A DNA stretch of 64,000 bases from SZUA-430 sp965227535 (GCA_965227535.1 OZ245761.1:3286001-3350000); one strand, 5' to 3'. Positions 45,095 to 52,447 are shown, counted from the stretch's first letter. The notes: generated by a model not told the origin, from the letters alone. Numbers and translations are program-made.

Positions 45095-45445
45095 TCACTT
45101 CGCCTCATCCGCATGAATCGCATGCAGCACGCGATGAAACACCGGCGCCAACACGACGCCCGTCACCGCAATCAACAACAACCCCGAATACAGCGCATAA
45201 ACCCCGGCGAAAATTTTCGCCCCATCGCTGTCGAGCACCGCCACCGGCCCCATCCCGCTCAAGATCATCGCAGCGTTGAGAAACGCATCGACCAACGGCA
45301 ACTGCGCAAACACGACATACCCGGCGACGCCACCGGCCAACGACACCGCAATAAACCCAACCGCAATCGCCAAAGACCAAGCGACGCGCTGCGCAAACAC
45401 CACCCGGCTCGCCAACTTCTGCCGCTTATGCTCGAACCGAAACAT
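45095..45445 (-). CDS. small integral membrane protein, unknown function
   Basis: A 116-residue protein with three predicted transmembrane segments (about residues 18-45, 50-68 and 78-100), a basic N terminus (MFRFEHKRQKLASR) and a His-rich C terminus (VFHRVLHAIHADEAK). LPLVDAFLNAAMILSGMGPV ... KIFAGVYALYSGLLLIAV looks conserved and vaguely channel-like, but no family can be named. The ATG at 45445 follows GGAGG. Repeats flank it on both sides. Confidence 0.6.
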   Translation of the reverse strand: MFRFEHKRQKLASRVVFAQRVAWSLAIAVGFIAVSLAGGVAGYVVFAQLPLVDAFLNAAMILSGMGPVAVLDSDGAKIFAGVYALYSGLLLIAVTGVVLAPVFHRVLHAIHADEAK

Positions 45446-45501
45446 CACCAACCTCCGCGCCGTCTATCGTAGCCCGCAAGTCTACACGGAAAGTCCTAGA
45501 C

Positions 45502-45528
45502 CCTGGGACCGCGGGCGTCCCCGCCCGC
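45502..45528. repeat. REP-like palindromic element, family A, single arm
   Basis: CCTGGGACC followed by GCGGGCG-TCCC-CGCCCGC. It is nearly identical to the reverse complement of the arm at 51021-51050 and in the same family as 44947. Confidence 0.7.
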
Positions 45529-45584
45529 ATCCGCCGCAGCGAAGCGAAGGCGGACGCCGCGTCTCAGCCTCCGACGGCCGCCGA

Positions 45585-45737
45585 TCACCCACCCTCACCC
45601 CGCGCAGCAATCACCTCATCAAGCGCCGCCAAGTACGCCAGAACCTCCTCATCGCTCAACGCGCTCACCACGCTCTCATGCTGCTGCACCAACATCGGCG
45701 ACGGCACCAGATAAACCGAAGGCTCCTCCTCGCGCAC
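45585..45737 (-). CDS. possible small ORF, perhaps frameshifted at its 5' end
   Basis: A 50-codon frame from GTG (45737) to TGA reads MREEEPSVYLVPSPMLVQQH, then ESVVSALSDEEVLAYLAALD and EVIAARGEGG, which looks protein-like with an amphipathic Leu/Ala/Asp helix. GGGAGGG lies upstream of the GTG. A better-looking start, ATG at 45758-45760 behind GGAGG, reads MSEREGD and then continues in a different frame; one missing base would join it to this frame as a 58-residue protein. It may be a decayed gene, a sequencing indel, or a true 50-residue protein. It does not correspond to a family I know. Confidence 0.35.
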   Translation of the reverse strand: MREEEPSVYLVPSPMLVQQHESVVSALSDEEVLAYLAALDEVIAARGEGG

Positions 45738-45770
45738 CCATCGCCCTCCCGCTCGCTCATGAAGTCCTCC

Positions 45771-45806
45771 AAAAACAAAAAACCCGGGACCGCTTTCGCG
45801 TCCGGG
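45771..45806 (-). terminator. strong intrinsic terminator (minus strand)
   Basis: On the minus strand, CCCGGACGC-GAAA-GCGGTCCCGGG (stem with two single-base bulges) is followed by TTTTTTGTTTTT. It is the probable end of the nucleotide-metabolism operon that starts at 49237. Confidence 0.75.
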
Positions 45807-45894
45807 ACAAACTCCACCATCTACTGAATTTCACCGCCGACTGTCGCCGAAATCGCCGAAAAATCAAGAAAAACCGCGTCAGCGCAGAACGCTA

Positions 45895-45945
45895 TCCTCC
45901 CCCGCCTGCGGGGGAGGGGCCGACGCTGCACCAGCGCAGCAGCTA
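45895..45945. repeat. palindromic repeat, family B (CCTCCCCCGC type)
   Basis: CCTCCCCCGC-CT-GCGGGGGAGG (45896-45917), followed by GGCCGACGCTGCACCAGCGC. It is a second copy of the element at 45009. It lies between the terminator and the end of the phosphorylase-like gene. Confidence 0.7.
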
Positions 45946-45995
45946 CTGACACACCAGCGCACGATGTTCGACCGAGCAAAGCCGCAATAGGTGCT

Positions 45996-47498
45996 TTATT
46001 CCACGTCGAAGAGACGTACGACGTCGTCGATAGGAATATTGCTGCCCTTTCGCGTCCAAACTTCGCAGAGCGGCTGGGCAGCCGCGATACGGTCAAATTT
46101 TCTCACTTTCAGGTTAAAGTAGACGGGAGAGGTTTTATCGTTGGCTAGAAGGCCCAAGCGGCGCTGATCAATCCGCGCAAGGCGTCCGGTCTCTCGAGCG
46201 AGCACATCGATTGGGGTTAGGTGGCTAACGATTTGCCAGGGCGCGGTCCAATAAGCTTCGGCGTCGGCCCGCCGCACGCCATGAGCAACAAGCACGCGGA
46301 CAAAATCGGCTTGAAAGCTCTGGTCTTGGAAGCTCTGCAGAGTCCATGCATACAAATCGTCTCTCGCAACAGCGATTTCCTCGGATACAAGTCGGGCAAC
46401 AAATTCGGCCACGATCGCTCGTTGAAGGTGAACACCGCGTGCGTCGAACCTTCCGCTTGGTGGCGCACCAAGGGCTTCCATAGCCTCGATCAATTCCAAT
46501 GGGCTGCCGACCGTTGAGCCGGTGGGCTGATCTGCCGGTGTAACTGTGTAAAAACAGGTCATCCCATCGGACGAGCACACCTCAGCAATCTGTCGACTGG
46601 TTTCCTCTGCCACGGAATCTAAAGAAAAGAAGGCTCCCGAGCCAACGCGAGCATCGATCTGCATGCGGTGAACGGGACACGCAAGCATCTTGCTGGCAAT
46701 GGAAGAGACGATCAGTGACGAGCACTCGATTGTGTCCGTTTCGCTGCGCAAGGCGTAAAGCCGCCGATCCGCCGGGTTGAACGCACCGTGCGTGACCGAA
46801 TAGCAGACACCGCACTCACGTAGTACTTGCTCACTTGGTTCGCCAGGCAGCGGAAAGACGAAGCCGGGCAATGCGGAGAGTTTGTCCCACGTTCCACCAG
46901 TATGGCCGAGCGCTTTGGCCACAATAAATGGCGACAAAATTCGATTGTTTAGGCGATGTCGTATCGCGGACAGAACAATTGGCATGATGAGCGCGACCTT
47001 CTCGGAGAGTGCCCCCGTCGGGTATCTACGGATCATGCGGTCGTCAGGAAAAGTCGGCCGGTAGTCGAACACGTCGCCACTTCGGCGCATCGCTTCCGTC
47101 AGTTCAATAGCGTCAGACGAACTCATGTCGTCCATTGTGACCGCCGCTAACCAGTAGCCAAGTTGCATGTCACTGGCGCTACCATCAGTAACGCTGCGGA
47201 CGAAGGCTGACCAAGTCGTTGCGCCGGTAAGCAACGATGCGAGCGTCAGACCTCCAGATCGCGTTCGCCGGTCTTCACGAGATTGGCTTGCTAACGGTTT
47301 CGCGTCCTTCGCCGCTAGGACTGTGTCCAGCAACTCTCGATAGCCAGCTGCCTGGGGCGCGTGTTCAAGGAATGCGACAATGGCACCCCTCTGCGCGGGC
47401 GTAAGCTGATCAACCGCGTCAGCTAAGGCGGTGACAACAGAGCCGCTAACGGAAATGCCTTTGCGAATCTGCGACGAGAATTCGAAATAAGGGCGCAT
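45996..47498 (-). CDS. divergent thymidine/pyrimidine-nucleoside phosphorylase-like protein
   Basis: A 500-residue protein with the DeoA/Trp-D phosphoribosyltransferase fold. Family-like segments are LGYWLAAVTMDD (113-124), IELTEAMRRSGDVFDY (131-146), KALGHTGGTWDKLSALPGF (195-213), YALRSETDTIECSSLI (248-263), SSIASK (265-270) and RVGSGAF (284-290). The pyrimidine-binding Arg, Ser and Lys of DeoA match R251, S266 and K270. The phosphate loop is changed: KHSTGGVGD of DeoA reads RYPTGALSE (158-166). The first 110 residues and the last 130 are extended relative to DeoA. The ATG follows AGGGGGAAG and overlaps the NUDIX gene by 76 bases. Last gene of a four-gene operon. GC is lower than in flanking genes. 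Confidence 0.75.
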   Translation of the reverse strand: MRPYFEFSSQIRKGISVSGSVVTALADAVDQLTPAQRGAIVAFLEHAPQAAGYRELLDTVLAAKDAKPLASQSREDRRTRSGGLTLASLLTGATTWSAFVRSVTDGSASDMQLGYWLAAVTMDDMSSSDAIELTEAMRRSGDVFDYRPTFPDDRMIRRYPTGALSEKVALIMPIVLSAIRHRLNNRILSPFIVAKALGHTGGTWDKLSALPGFVFPLPGEPSEQVLRECGVCYSVTHGAFNPADRRLYALRSETDTIECSSLIVSSIASKMLACPVHRMQIDARVGSGAFFSLDSVAEETSRQIAEVCSSDGMTCFYTVTPADQPTGSTVGSPLELIEAMEALGAPPSGRFDARGVHLQRAIVAEFVARLVSEEIAVARDDLYAWTLQSFQDQSFQADFVRVLVAHGVRRADAEAYWTAPWQIVSHLTPIDVLARETGRLARIDQRRLGLLANDKTSPVYFNLKVRKFDRIAAAQPLCEVWTRKGSNIPIDDVVRLFDVE

Positions 47499-47932
47499 GC
47501 TTCTTCCCCCTGAATGGTTCTAGTTAGGGAGGCTAATTGCGCGCGGCAGAACTCCGCCACATCACTCAGAGACGCGCGATCACCATCGAGTAGAGGTATC
47601 TCGTCATGCGAGACGAAGCCGGCCCAGCTCACCTTGTCGGCTTCACGAAGAGTCGGCGACAGGCCACTTGCTGACGCCATGTAGAACGATCCGTGCCATG
47701 ACACACTTGAGAACACAAATGTCTTGCGGACCAACGGAATCAAGTCTCGTGCGCGTTTCTTGACTCCAAGCTCTTCGTAGATCTCTCGCGCGGCAGCCTG
47801 CTGTGGCGTCTCCCCCGGCTCAACTTTTCCGCCAGGGAAGCAATACGTGGCGCCCCGAGCGCCGTGTTGCTTAACCACAAGCACACGGGAACGTTGATCG
47901 ATGAGCAATACCCGAGCAAATCGAAAAATCAC
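47423..47932 (-). CDS. NUDIX hydrolase
   Basis: A 169-residue NUDIX-fold pyrophosphohydrolase with a full NUDIX box from Gly35 to Val57 (GGKVEPGETPQQ, then REIYEELGV), carrying the metal-binding Glu residues. It starts RVLLIDQRSRVLVVKQHG like MutT-type nucleotide hydrolases. The substrate is unknown; a (d)NTP or a nucleotide derivative fits the neighbours. It begins 10 bases behind the kinase-like gene, and its last 25 codons lie inside the phosphorylase-like gene in another frame. Confidence 0.88.
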   Translation of the reverse strand: MIFRFARVLLIDQRSRVLVVKQHGARGATYCFPGGKVEPGETPQQAAAREIYEELGVKKRARDLIPLVRKTFVFSSVSWHGSFYMASASGLSPTLREADKVSWAGFVSHDEIPLLDGDRASLSDVAEFCRAQLASLTRTIQGEEACALISNSRRRFAKAFPLAALLSPP

Positions 47933-47942
47933 TTAGTCGGCC

Positions 47943-48590
47943 TCAGTTTAGAATTCCGTAGGAACGAAGTGATGCGTGCAGTCGGTCGGTTGCGCTCGAC
48001 AAGTCGGAGAACGTGTTCTCAAATCGAACTAGCTTCGCGCCACTGGCGGCGGCGTATTTTTCCGCAGCCTCGATGAAGTAGCATTGCGTCGCATAAGTGT
48101 GATGTAGCTGCGTTGCCTCATCGAGGCTTCGACTCCGAAGAGAGATCATGCGTTTCCAGTCCTCCTCGCCTACCGTCACCAGCACGAGCACGTCGGCGTC
48201 CGGAAGGTGTTGCATATCAATGCGTGCTGTCTCTTTTATATTTTCAAAATAGGGATCAGTCGGCGCGATCAACCACTCCATTCCTGGTTTGCCTAGATAG
48301 TGGAAACAGAGCTTGTCATAATAGCTGTCTACAAGGGCCACTCCGCCATCGTTCGCGATCGCTCGGGCCTCAAAAAGACCAGGTACCCGCGCGGAGCGGA
48401 ACCAGTGGATGCAGGTTGCGTGACCGACGCGCGCGCGCTCGCGCACTGCCGCGGGCCATGTATCCTCCTCTGGTTCCAAAAAGACTCTCGCATGAACTCG
48501 TTCCGAGATTTGCGCGAACAAGGACGACTTGCCGCAAGCCGGCAGACCAATTCCTACGACGAGTACCCCACTCTTGGTGTCCAAGCCCAT
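47943..48590 (-). CDS. P-loop kinase, deoxynucleoside-kinase-like
   Basis: A 215-residue P-loop protein: GIGLPACGKSS (13-23) is Walker A. FLEPEEDTWP resembles the EPV-x-x-W element of deoxynucleoside kinases, and VALVDSYYDKL stands where these enzymes have the catalytic DRS-like region. A lid-type Arg cluster (WKRMISLRSRSLDE) follows. The fold call is fairly safe; phosphorylation of a deoxynucleoside is inference. It lies 11 bases behind the thymidylate-kinase-like gene and 10 before the NUDIX gene. Confidence 0.65.
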   Translation of the reverse strand: MGLDTKSGVLVVGIGLPACGKSSLFAQISERVHARVFLEPEEDTWPAAVRERARVGHATCIHWFRSARVPGLFEARAIANDGGVALVDSYYDKLCFHYLGKPGMEWLIAPTDPYFENIKETARIDMQHLPDADVLVLVTVGEEDWKRMISLRSRSLDEATQLHHTYATQCYFIEAAEKYAAASGAKLVRFENTFSDLSSATDRLHASLRSYGILN

Positions 48591-48601
48591 CTGAAGAGTC
48601 C

Positions 48602-49237
48602 CTAGCTAGGCAAGGTTGACTGCATGTCAGTCCAGATTTCTGTGAATATCTCGGTCGGTACACGCTCCGCATCGATCACGCGAATCTTTCGCGGATATCG
48701 TCCTGCTGATGACAGGTAATTAAGTCGAATTTGTTTCTTCTCCTCGATCGACTGCGCATCGTAGCGATCAAGTGACGTTCGAAGCGTCAGGCGTCGTCGC
48801 GCTTTTGTTGGATCAATGTCGAGCAAGTAAATGCGCGAGATCTGGTCGACCGGAAAGACGATGCGCGCCGTTCGAGCAAGCCGCCTAGCGAGGTTGGTGT
48901 CCGCCCCAACCTGATACGCGAGCGTAGACAAGAACCATCTGTCCATCAGAATCACCACGCCGTCAGACAGAGGTTGCATCACATGCTTTCTGAATGTTTC
49001 GTTCATTGCTGCGAAGTGTGTCAGTGCCTCCGTCATCGGGTCCGCCTTCGCGAAAGCCGTTGAAAAGAGTATTTGCCGCAACACGTTTGCAACCGGGCTG
49101 CTACCAGGAGATTTGAACGTCCGATATTCCAGGCGACGCTTCGCTAAGGCTTCCTCGATCATACGAATTTGAGTGCTCTTGCCGGAGCCATCAATACCGT
49201 CAAAGCAATACAGATGTTTTGCGACCACCAGAGTCAC
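48602..49237 (-). CDS. thymidylate kinase-like protein
   Basis: A 211-residue kinase of the dTMP kinase family. Walker A is FDGIDGSGKSTQ (12-23), the catalytic DR motif is LMDRWFLSTLAYQ, and LLDIDPTKARRR is the usual strand before the lid. The REPG substrate loop is altered to FKSPGSSP. The housekeeping tmk of alphaproteobacteria normally sits near holB, so this is probably a second, accessory copy. First gene of the operon, reading from the AT-rich divergent promoter region. Confidence 0.82.
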   Translation of the reverse strand: MTLVVAKHLYCFDGIDGSGKSTQIRMIEEALAKRRLEYRTFKSPGSSPVANVLRQILFSTAFAKADPMTEALTHFAAMNETFRKHVMQPLSDGVVILMDRWFLSTLAYQVGADTNLARRLARTARIVFPVDQISRIYLLDIDPTKARRRLTLRTSLDRYDAQSIEEKKQIRLNYLSSAGRYPRKIRVIDAERVPTEIFTEIWTDMQSTLPS

Positions 49238-49260
49238 CGTCCAAAAGTGCTAAGTGCAGT

Positions 49261-49301
49261 ATTATAAAGGAGGTTGAATGTTACGACAGTATAATTAGGA
49301 T
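49261..49301. promoter_or_regulatory. AT-rich divergent promoter region
   Basis: On the minus strand TATAAT (49266-49261) is a perfect -10 box, with CTGTCG about 17 bases upstream. On the plus strand TTGAAT (49274-49279), a 16-base spacer and TAGGAT (49296-49301) form a candidate promoter; TATAAT also occurs at 49290-49295. This 102-base gap is much more AT-rich than other intergenic regions here. Confidence 0.5.
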
Positions 49302-49339
49302 AGCAAATTGACCGAAGAATCTACGTCAGGGAAAAAGTT

Positions 49340-50650
49340 ATGACGATGTCATGGTCGCGGCTTCTGTCCAACGAGCGCCTCCGCAGACCAGGCGCCGAAC
49401 CGCAAGAGGGTCGAAGCGCGTTTCAGCAGGATATCGATAGGATTGTGTTCTCATCAGCCTTTCGGCGCTTGGCGCACAAGACGCAGGTGCATCCATTGTC
49501 GCTCAACGACCATGTTCACACCCGCCTCACTCATAGTATCGAAGCGTCATCTGTAGGGCGATCTCTGGGCACGATTGCGGGCACTGCGATCTGTTCCAAG
49601 AATGGTGCTCGCCAGTTCTCTCCAAACACAATTGGCGACGTGGTACAGGCGGCGTGCCTCGCGCATGACATCGGAAATCCTCCGTTCGGGCATAGTGGGG
49701 AGGAGGCAATTCGCCAATGGTTTCGTGAAGGAGGTGCTGGCGGCCTTAGCCTCGATGTTTCACAGATCAGGGACTTCGAGAATTTCGATGGAAACACACA
49801 GGGCTTTAGGATTCTCACCAACGTTGAGAACAACTGGAAGGCCGGGGGCCTGCAACTGACTTATGCGACGCTTGGTGCGTATGCAAAGTACACAAGAGCA
49901 AGTTCAGTCGAGGGCGACGGGTATCCTAGCGGAAAAAAAATCGGGTTCTTCAAGTCGGAACTGCCGTACGCGATCGAAATGGCGCAGCATCTTGGGTTGC
50001 CAGAGCGCGTTGCGGAGAAAGCGTTCTGGTGTCGCCATCCGCTGGCTTTCTTGGTTGAGGCTGCTGACGACATTTGTTATTCGATAATTGATATCGAGGA
50101 CGGGTTCGAAATCGGCTTCCTGTCCTTTGACGAAGCGAAGGGCATTCTTGAGCCAATCGCCGATGCAACTTATGCGGCGCTCACTCCGAGCGAACAGATT
50201 CGAAAATTGCGAGCGGTGGCAATTGGAAATCTCGTGCGGGAATGTTCGAGTGCGTTCGCAACAAATGTTCAACCGCTCCTTGACGGCGCATACTCCACCG
50301 CGCTGCTTGACGATACAAGGTATCGGGATGCAGTTGCCAGAGCGAAGCAAGTGGCCGAGCAAAAACTGTATTGGTCGGAGAGCAAGACGAAACTTGAGAT
50401 AGCTGGTTCTGAGATCATTCGAGGGCTGATGGGAACGTTTTCGGACGTTGTTCGCGCGTTAGAGGTGGTGAAGTTCGACAGGGACAAACTCACCGGAACG
50501 CCCCAGCGACTTGCGCGCCTAATGGGTCGAGAAATCGCGACTGCCACCGATACTTACGAGGCGATGCTGTGTGTCACTGACTTCATCTCGGCGATGACAG
50601 ATCGGTATGCCCTCGACCTCTATAGATCTCTGCGAGGTATCGCGATCTGA
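49340..50650 (+). CDS. dGTPase-family dNTP triphosphohydrolase (HD domain)
   Basis: A 436-residue HD-superfamily enzyme that removes triphosphate from dNTPs, giving deoxynucleosides. FRRLAHKTQVHPLSLNDHVHTRLTHS contains His65; AACLAHDIGNPPFGHSGE contains His109 and Asp110; EAADDICYSIIDIEDG holds the last Asp and regulatory-helix elements. AGGGAA precedes the ATG; a second ATG 6 bases on is possible. It is divergent from the kinase/NUDIX/phosphorylase operon. Enzymes of this family are known to block phages by depleting dNTPs. Its GC content and codon use differ from nearby housekeeping genes. Confidence 0.92.
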   Translation: MTMSWSRLLSNERLRRPGAEPQEGRSAFQQDIDRIVFSSAFRRLAHKTQVHPLSLNDHVHTRLTHSIEASSVGRSLGTIAGTAICSKNGARQFSPNTIGDVVQAACLAHDIGNPPFGHSGEEAIRQWFREGGAGGLSLDVSQIRDFENFDGNTQGFRILTNVENNWKAGGLQLTYATLGAYAKYTRASSVEGDGYPSGKKIGFFKSELPYAIEMAQHLGLPERVAEKAFWCRHPLAFLVEAADDICYSIIDIEDGFEIGFLSFDEAKGILEPIADATYAALTPSEQIRKLRAVAIGNLVRECSSAFATNVQPLLDGAYSTALLDDTRYRDAVARAKQVAEQKLYWSESKTKLEIAGSEIIRGLMGTFSDVVRALEVVKFDRDKLTGTPQRLARLMGREIATATDTYEAMLCVTDFISAMTDRYALDLYRSLRGIAI

Positions 50651-50660
50651 CTGCATCTCA

Positions 50661-50933
50661 TCACCCCCCACTCAACGCCCCAAATATATGCACCTCCGCC
50701 TTCGGCTTCAATTTCACGCTGACCTCGTGCACGCGCTCGCCGTCGACGAAGATGCGCATGTGCTCGCGGATGCGGTTCTGCTCGTCGACCACGCGGAAGC
50801 GGATGCCGGGGAAGCGTTGGTTGATGTGGGCGAGGGCTTCGTCGATGGTGCGGCCTTGGCACGCGACATGCGTGGCGCCGTCGGTGTAGCTGCGCAGCTG
50901 TTGCGGCACGAAGACGGTGACGGTGGTGGTCAT
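50661..50933 (-). CDS. MoaD/ThiS-like small sulfur-carrier protein
   Basis: A 90-residue ubiquitin-fold protein ending in Gly-Gly (IFGALSGG), the C terminus that is adenylated and thiocarboxylated in MoaD, ThiS and SAMP proteins. It begins MTTTVTVFVPQQLRSYTDGA and has the MoaD-like DEALAHINQRFPGIRFRV. No MoeB/ThiF-type activating enzyme or MoaE is nearby, so the pathway is unknown. A repeat-filled gap of 160 bases separates it from the sialidase-like propeller gene upstream on the same strand. Confidence 0.8.
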   Translation of the reverse strand: MTTTVTVFVPQQLRSYTDGATHVACQGRTIDEALAHINQRFPGIRFRVVDEQNRIREHMRIFVDGERVHEVSVKLKPKAEVHIFGALSGG

Positions 50934-50935
50934 CG

Positions 50936-51050
50936 CTGGGAGCGCCGGCTTCCAGCCGGCCCTTTCTGACTCGCCGCAACAAGAAGAGCCGGCAGGATGC
51001 CGGCGGTCCCAGGAAGACAAGAGCGGGCGGGGACGCCCGCGGTCCCAGGG
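50936..51050. repeat. REP-like palindromic cluster, family A, three arms
   Basis: Three units: left arm CTGGGAGCG plus a GCCGGCTTCCAGCCGGC hairpin (50936-50962), inverted arm 50986-51013 (GCCGGCAGGATGCCGGC plus GGTCCCAGG), and another inverted arm 51021-51050 (GCGGGCGGGGACGCCCGC plus GGTCCCAGG). Heads face outward, as in BIME-type arrangements of REP sequences. Confidence 0.78.
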
Positions 51051-51093
51051 CTAGAGCGCGTTCGGCGGCGCGGGGCCTTTCGCTCGACGCCGA

Positions 51094-52296
51094 TCACAAC
51101 CGGCTCACCGCTTCCACCGAATAGATCTCCGGCAGGTGTGCGGCGATCTGCGTGAAGCGGCCGCCTTCGTTCGTGCTCGCCCACACCTCCCCGCCCGTGG
51201 TGCCGAGATAGAGGCCGACGGCCTTCATGTCGTCGCGGCAGAACGCCTGCCGCTTCACCGTGAACCAGCCCTGTTTCTTCGGAAAGCCTTTGTCCTGCCG
51301 CTCCCACGTCGCGCCCGCATCGCGCGTGCGATAGACGGCCGGTTGCCCACCGGGGCTCGTGCGCGGCCACACGTCGGAGCCGTCCATCGGAAACACCCAC
51401 GCGGTGTTTTCGTCGCGCGGATGGCCCAAAATCGTAAAGCCGATATCGCCGACCTCTTTCGGCATCTGCTTGCCGATGCGCTCCCATTTATCGCTGGGCC
51501 GGTCGAGCCGATAGATGCCGCAATGATTCTGCTGCCACAGCCGGTCCGGGTTCGTCGGCGCAAAGGCGATGTAGTGCGCGTCCTGCCCGAACTCCGGATA
51601 GGGATCGGGGAAGAAGTTCGCCTCGACGTTCTTGTTCAGCGGCGCCCACGAACGCGCGCGATCTTTGGACTCGAACACGCCGCCCGTCGACGTCGCGATA
51701 TAGAGGTGCCGCGGATCGCGCGGATCGATCAGAATCTGATTGAGCAGCGCCCCATCCGGCGTGCCGCCGTCGGGCGGACACCATTTCCAATACATGCGGT
51801 GCTCGTTGAAGCCCTCAACCCCTTCCCACGAAATCCCGTCGTCGGTCGAAACGAACAGCCCCGGCGGCGACGTCCCCGCCCACCAAACTTGCGGGTCGTC
51901 CGCATGCCCCGGCGAGATCCAAAACGTATGGCCCACCGCCCGCGGATGCGAAGCCACAGCCGTCGCACCCAGGCCACCATTCTTTGGCGCCGCATCGACC
52001 TTCGGAAACGCCGGCGGCACACGCGCCTCGATCCAAGTCTTCCCCTTATCGACGGATCGAAAAATCGTCGGCCCCAAATGCCCCGTCTTCGCCGCCATCA
52101 ACAGCGTGCCGGACTTCCCCCGGGGATCGCGCACGATATGGTTGACGATATTGCCGAGCAGCATCGGCCCCTCGACGCGCCACGTCTCACGCGCCGGATC
52201 GCTATGAAAGAACCAAGCGCCCTTGCGCGTGCCGACCAACAGCGTGACCCCGCGCGCAGCCGGCGCTTTCGGTTTCGTCGCAGCAGTCTTCGCCAT
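51094..52296 (-). CDS. BNR/sialidase-like beta-propeller protein
   Basis: A 400-residue protein with repeated Asp-box-like motifs (SVDKGKTWIEA, STDDGISWEGV, SKDRARSWAPL, TRDAGATWERQ, STNEGGRFTQ), the pattern of sialidase/VPS10-type propellers. No signal peptide is seen; the N terminus is Ala/Lys-rich (MAKTAATKPKAPAAR). Sialidase active-site Arg residues cannot be assigned, so an enzymatic role is doubtful. It is followed on the same strand by the MoaD-like gene, a pairing I recall from other genomes but cannot verify here. Confidence 0.75.
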   Translation of the reverse strand: MAKTAATKPKAPAARGVTLLVGTRKGAWFFHSDPARETWRVEGPMLLGNIVNHIVRDPRGKSGTLLMAAKTGHLGPTIFRSVDKGKTWIEARVPPAFPKVDAAPKNGGLGATAVASHPRAVGHTFWISPGHADDPQVWWAGTSPPGLFVSTDDGISWEGVEGFNEHRMYWKWCPPDGGTPDGALLNQILIDPRDPRHLYIATSTGGVFESKDRARSWAPLNKNVEANFFPDPYPEFGQDAHYIAFAPTNPDRLWQQNHCGIYRLDRPSDKWERIGKQMPKEVGDIGFTILGHPRDENTAWVFPMDGSDVWPRTSPGGQPAVYRTRDAGATWERQDKGFPKKQGWFTVKRQAFCRDDMKAVGLYLGTTGGEVWASTNEGGRFTQIAAHLPEIYSVEAVSRL

Positions 52297-52447
52297 GGAA
52301 AATCTCGTCGTTAGGCATGTGGGCCGCGAAACTTACAGCCCACCACGCCGAACGCCAACGACCTCCCGCGCCCTCGTTTCGTTCGTCAAATTCACGCAAT
52401 GAGAGAAACTGGCTGGAGAATCTGGCCCGGTCTCACGAGACCGTGAA

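Noticed and set aside
45009..45945. CRISPR-like array from the repeated palindromes at 45.0-45.9 kb
   Set aside because: Only two copies of family B and two of family A, about 0.5-0.9 kb apart, with a gene between them; no regular spacers and no cas genes.
48602..49237. Thymidylate kinase gene as the housekeeping tmk
   Set aside because: Context (nucleotide island, lower GC) and the altered REPG loop differ from the usual holB-linked gene, though the genome outside the window cannot be seen.
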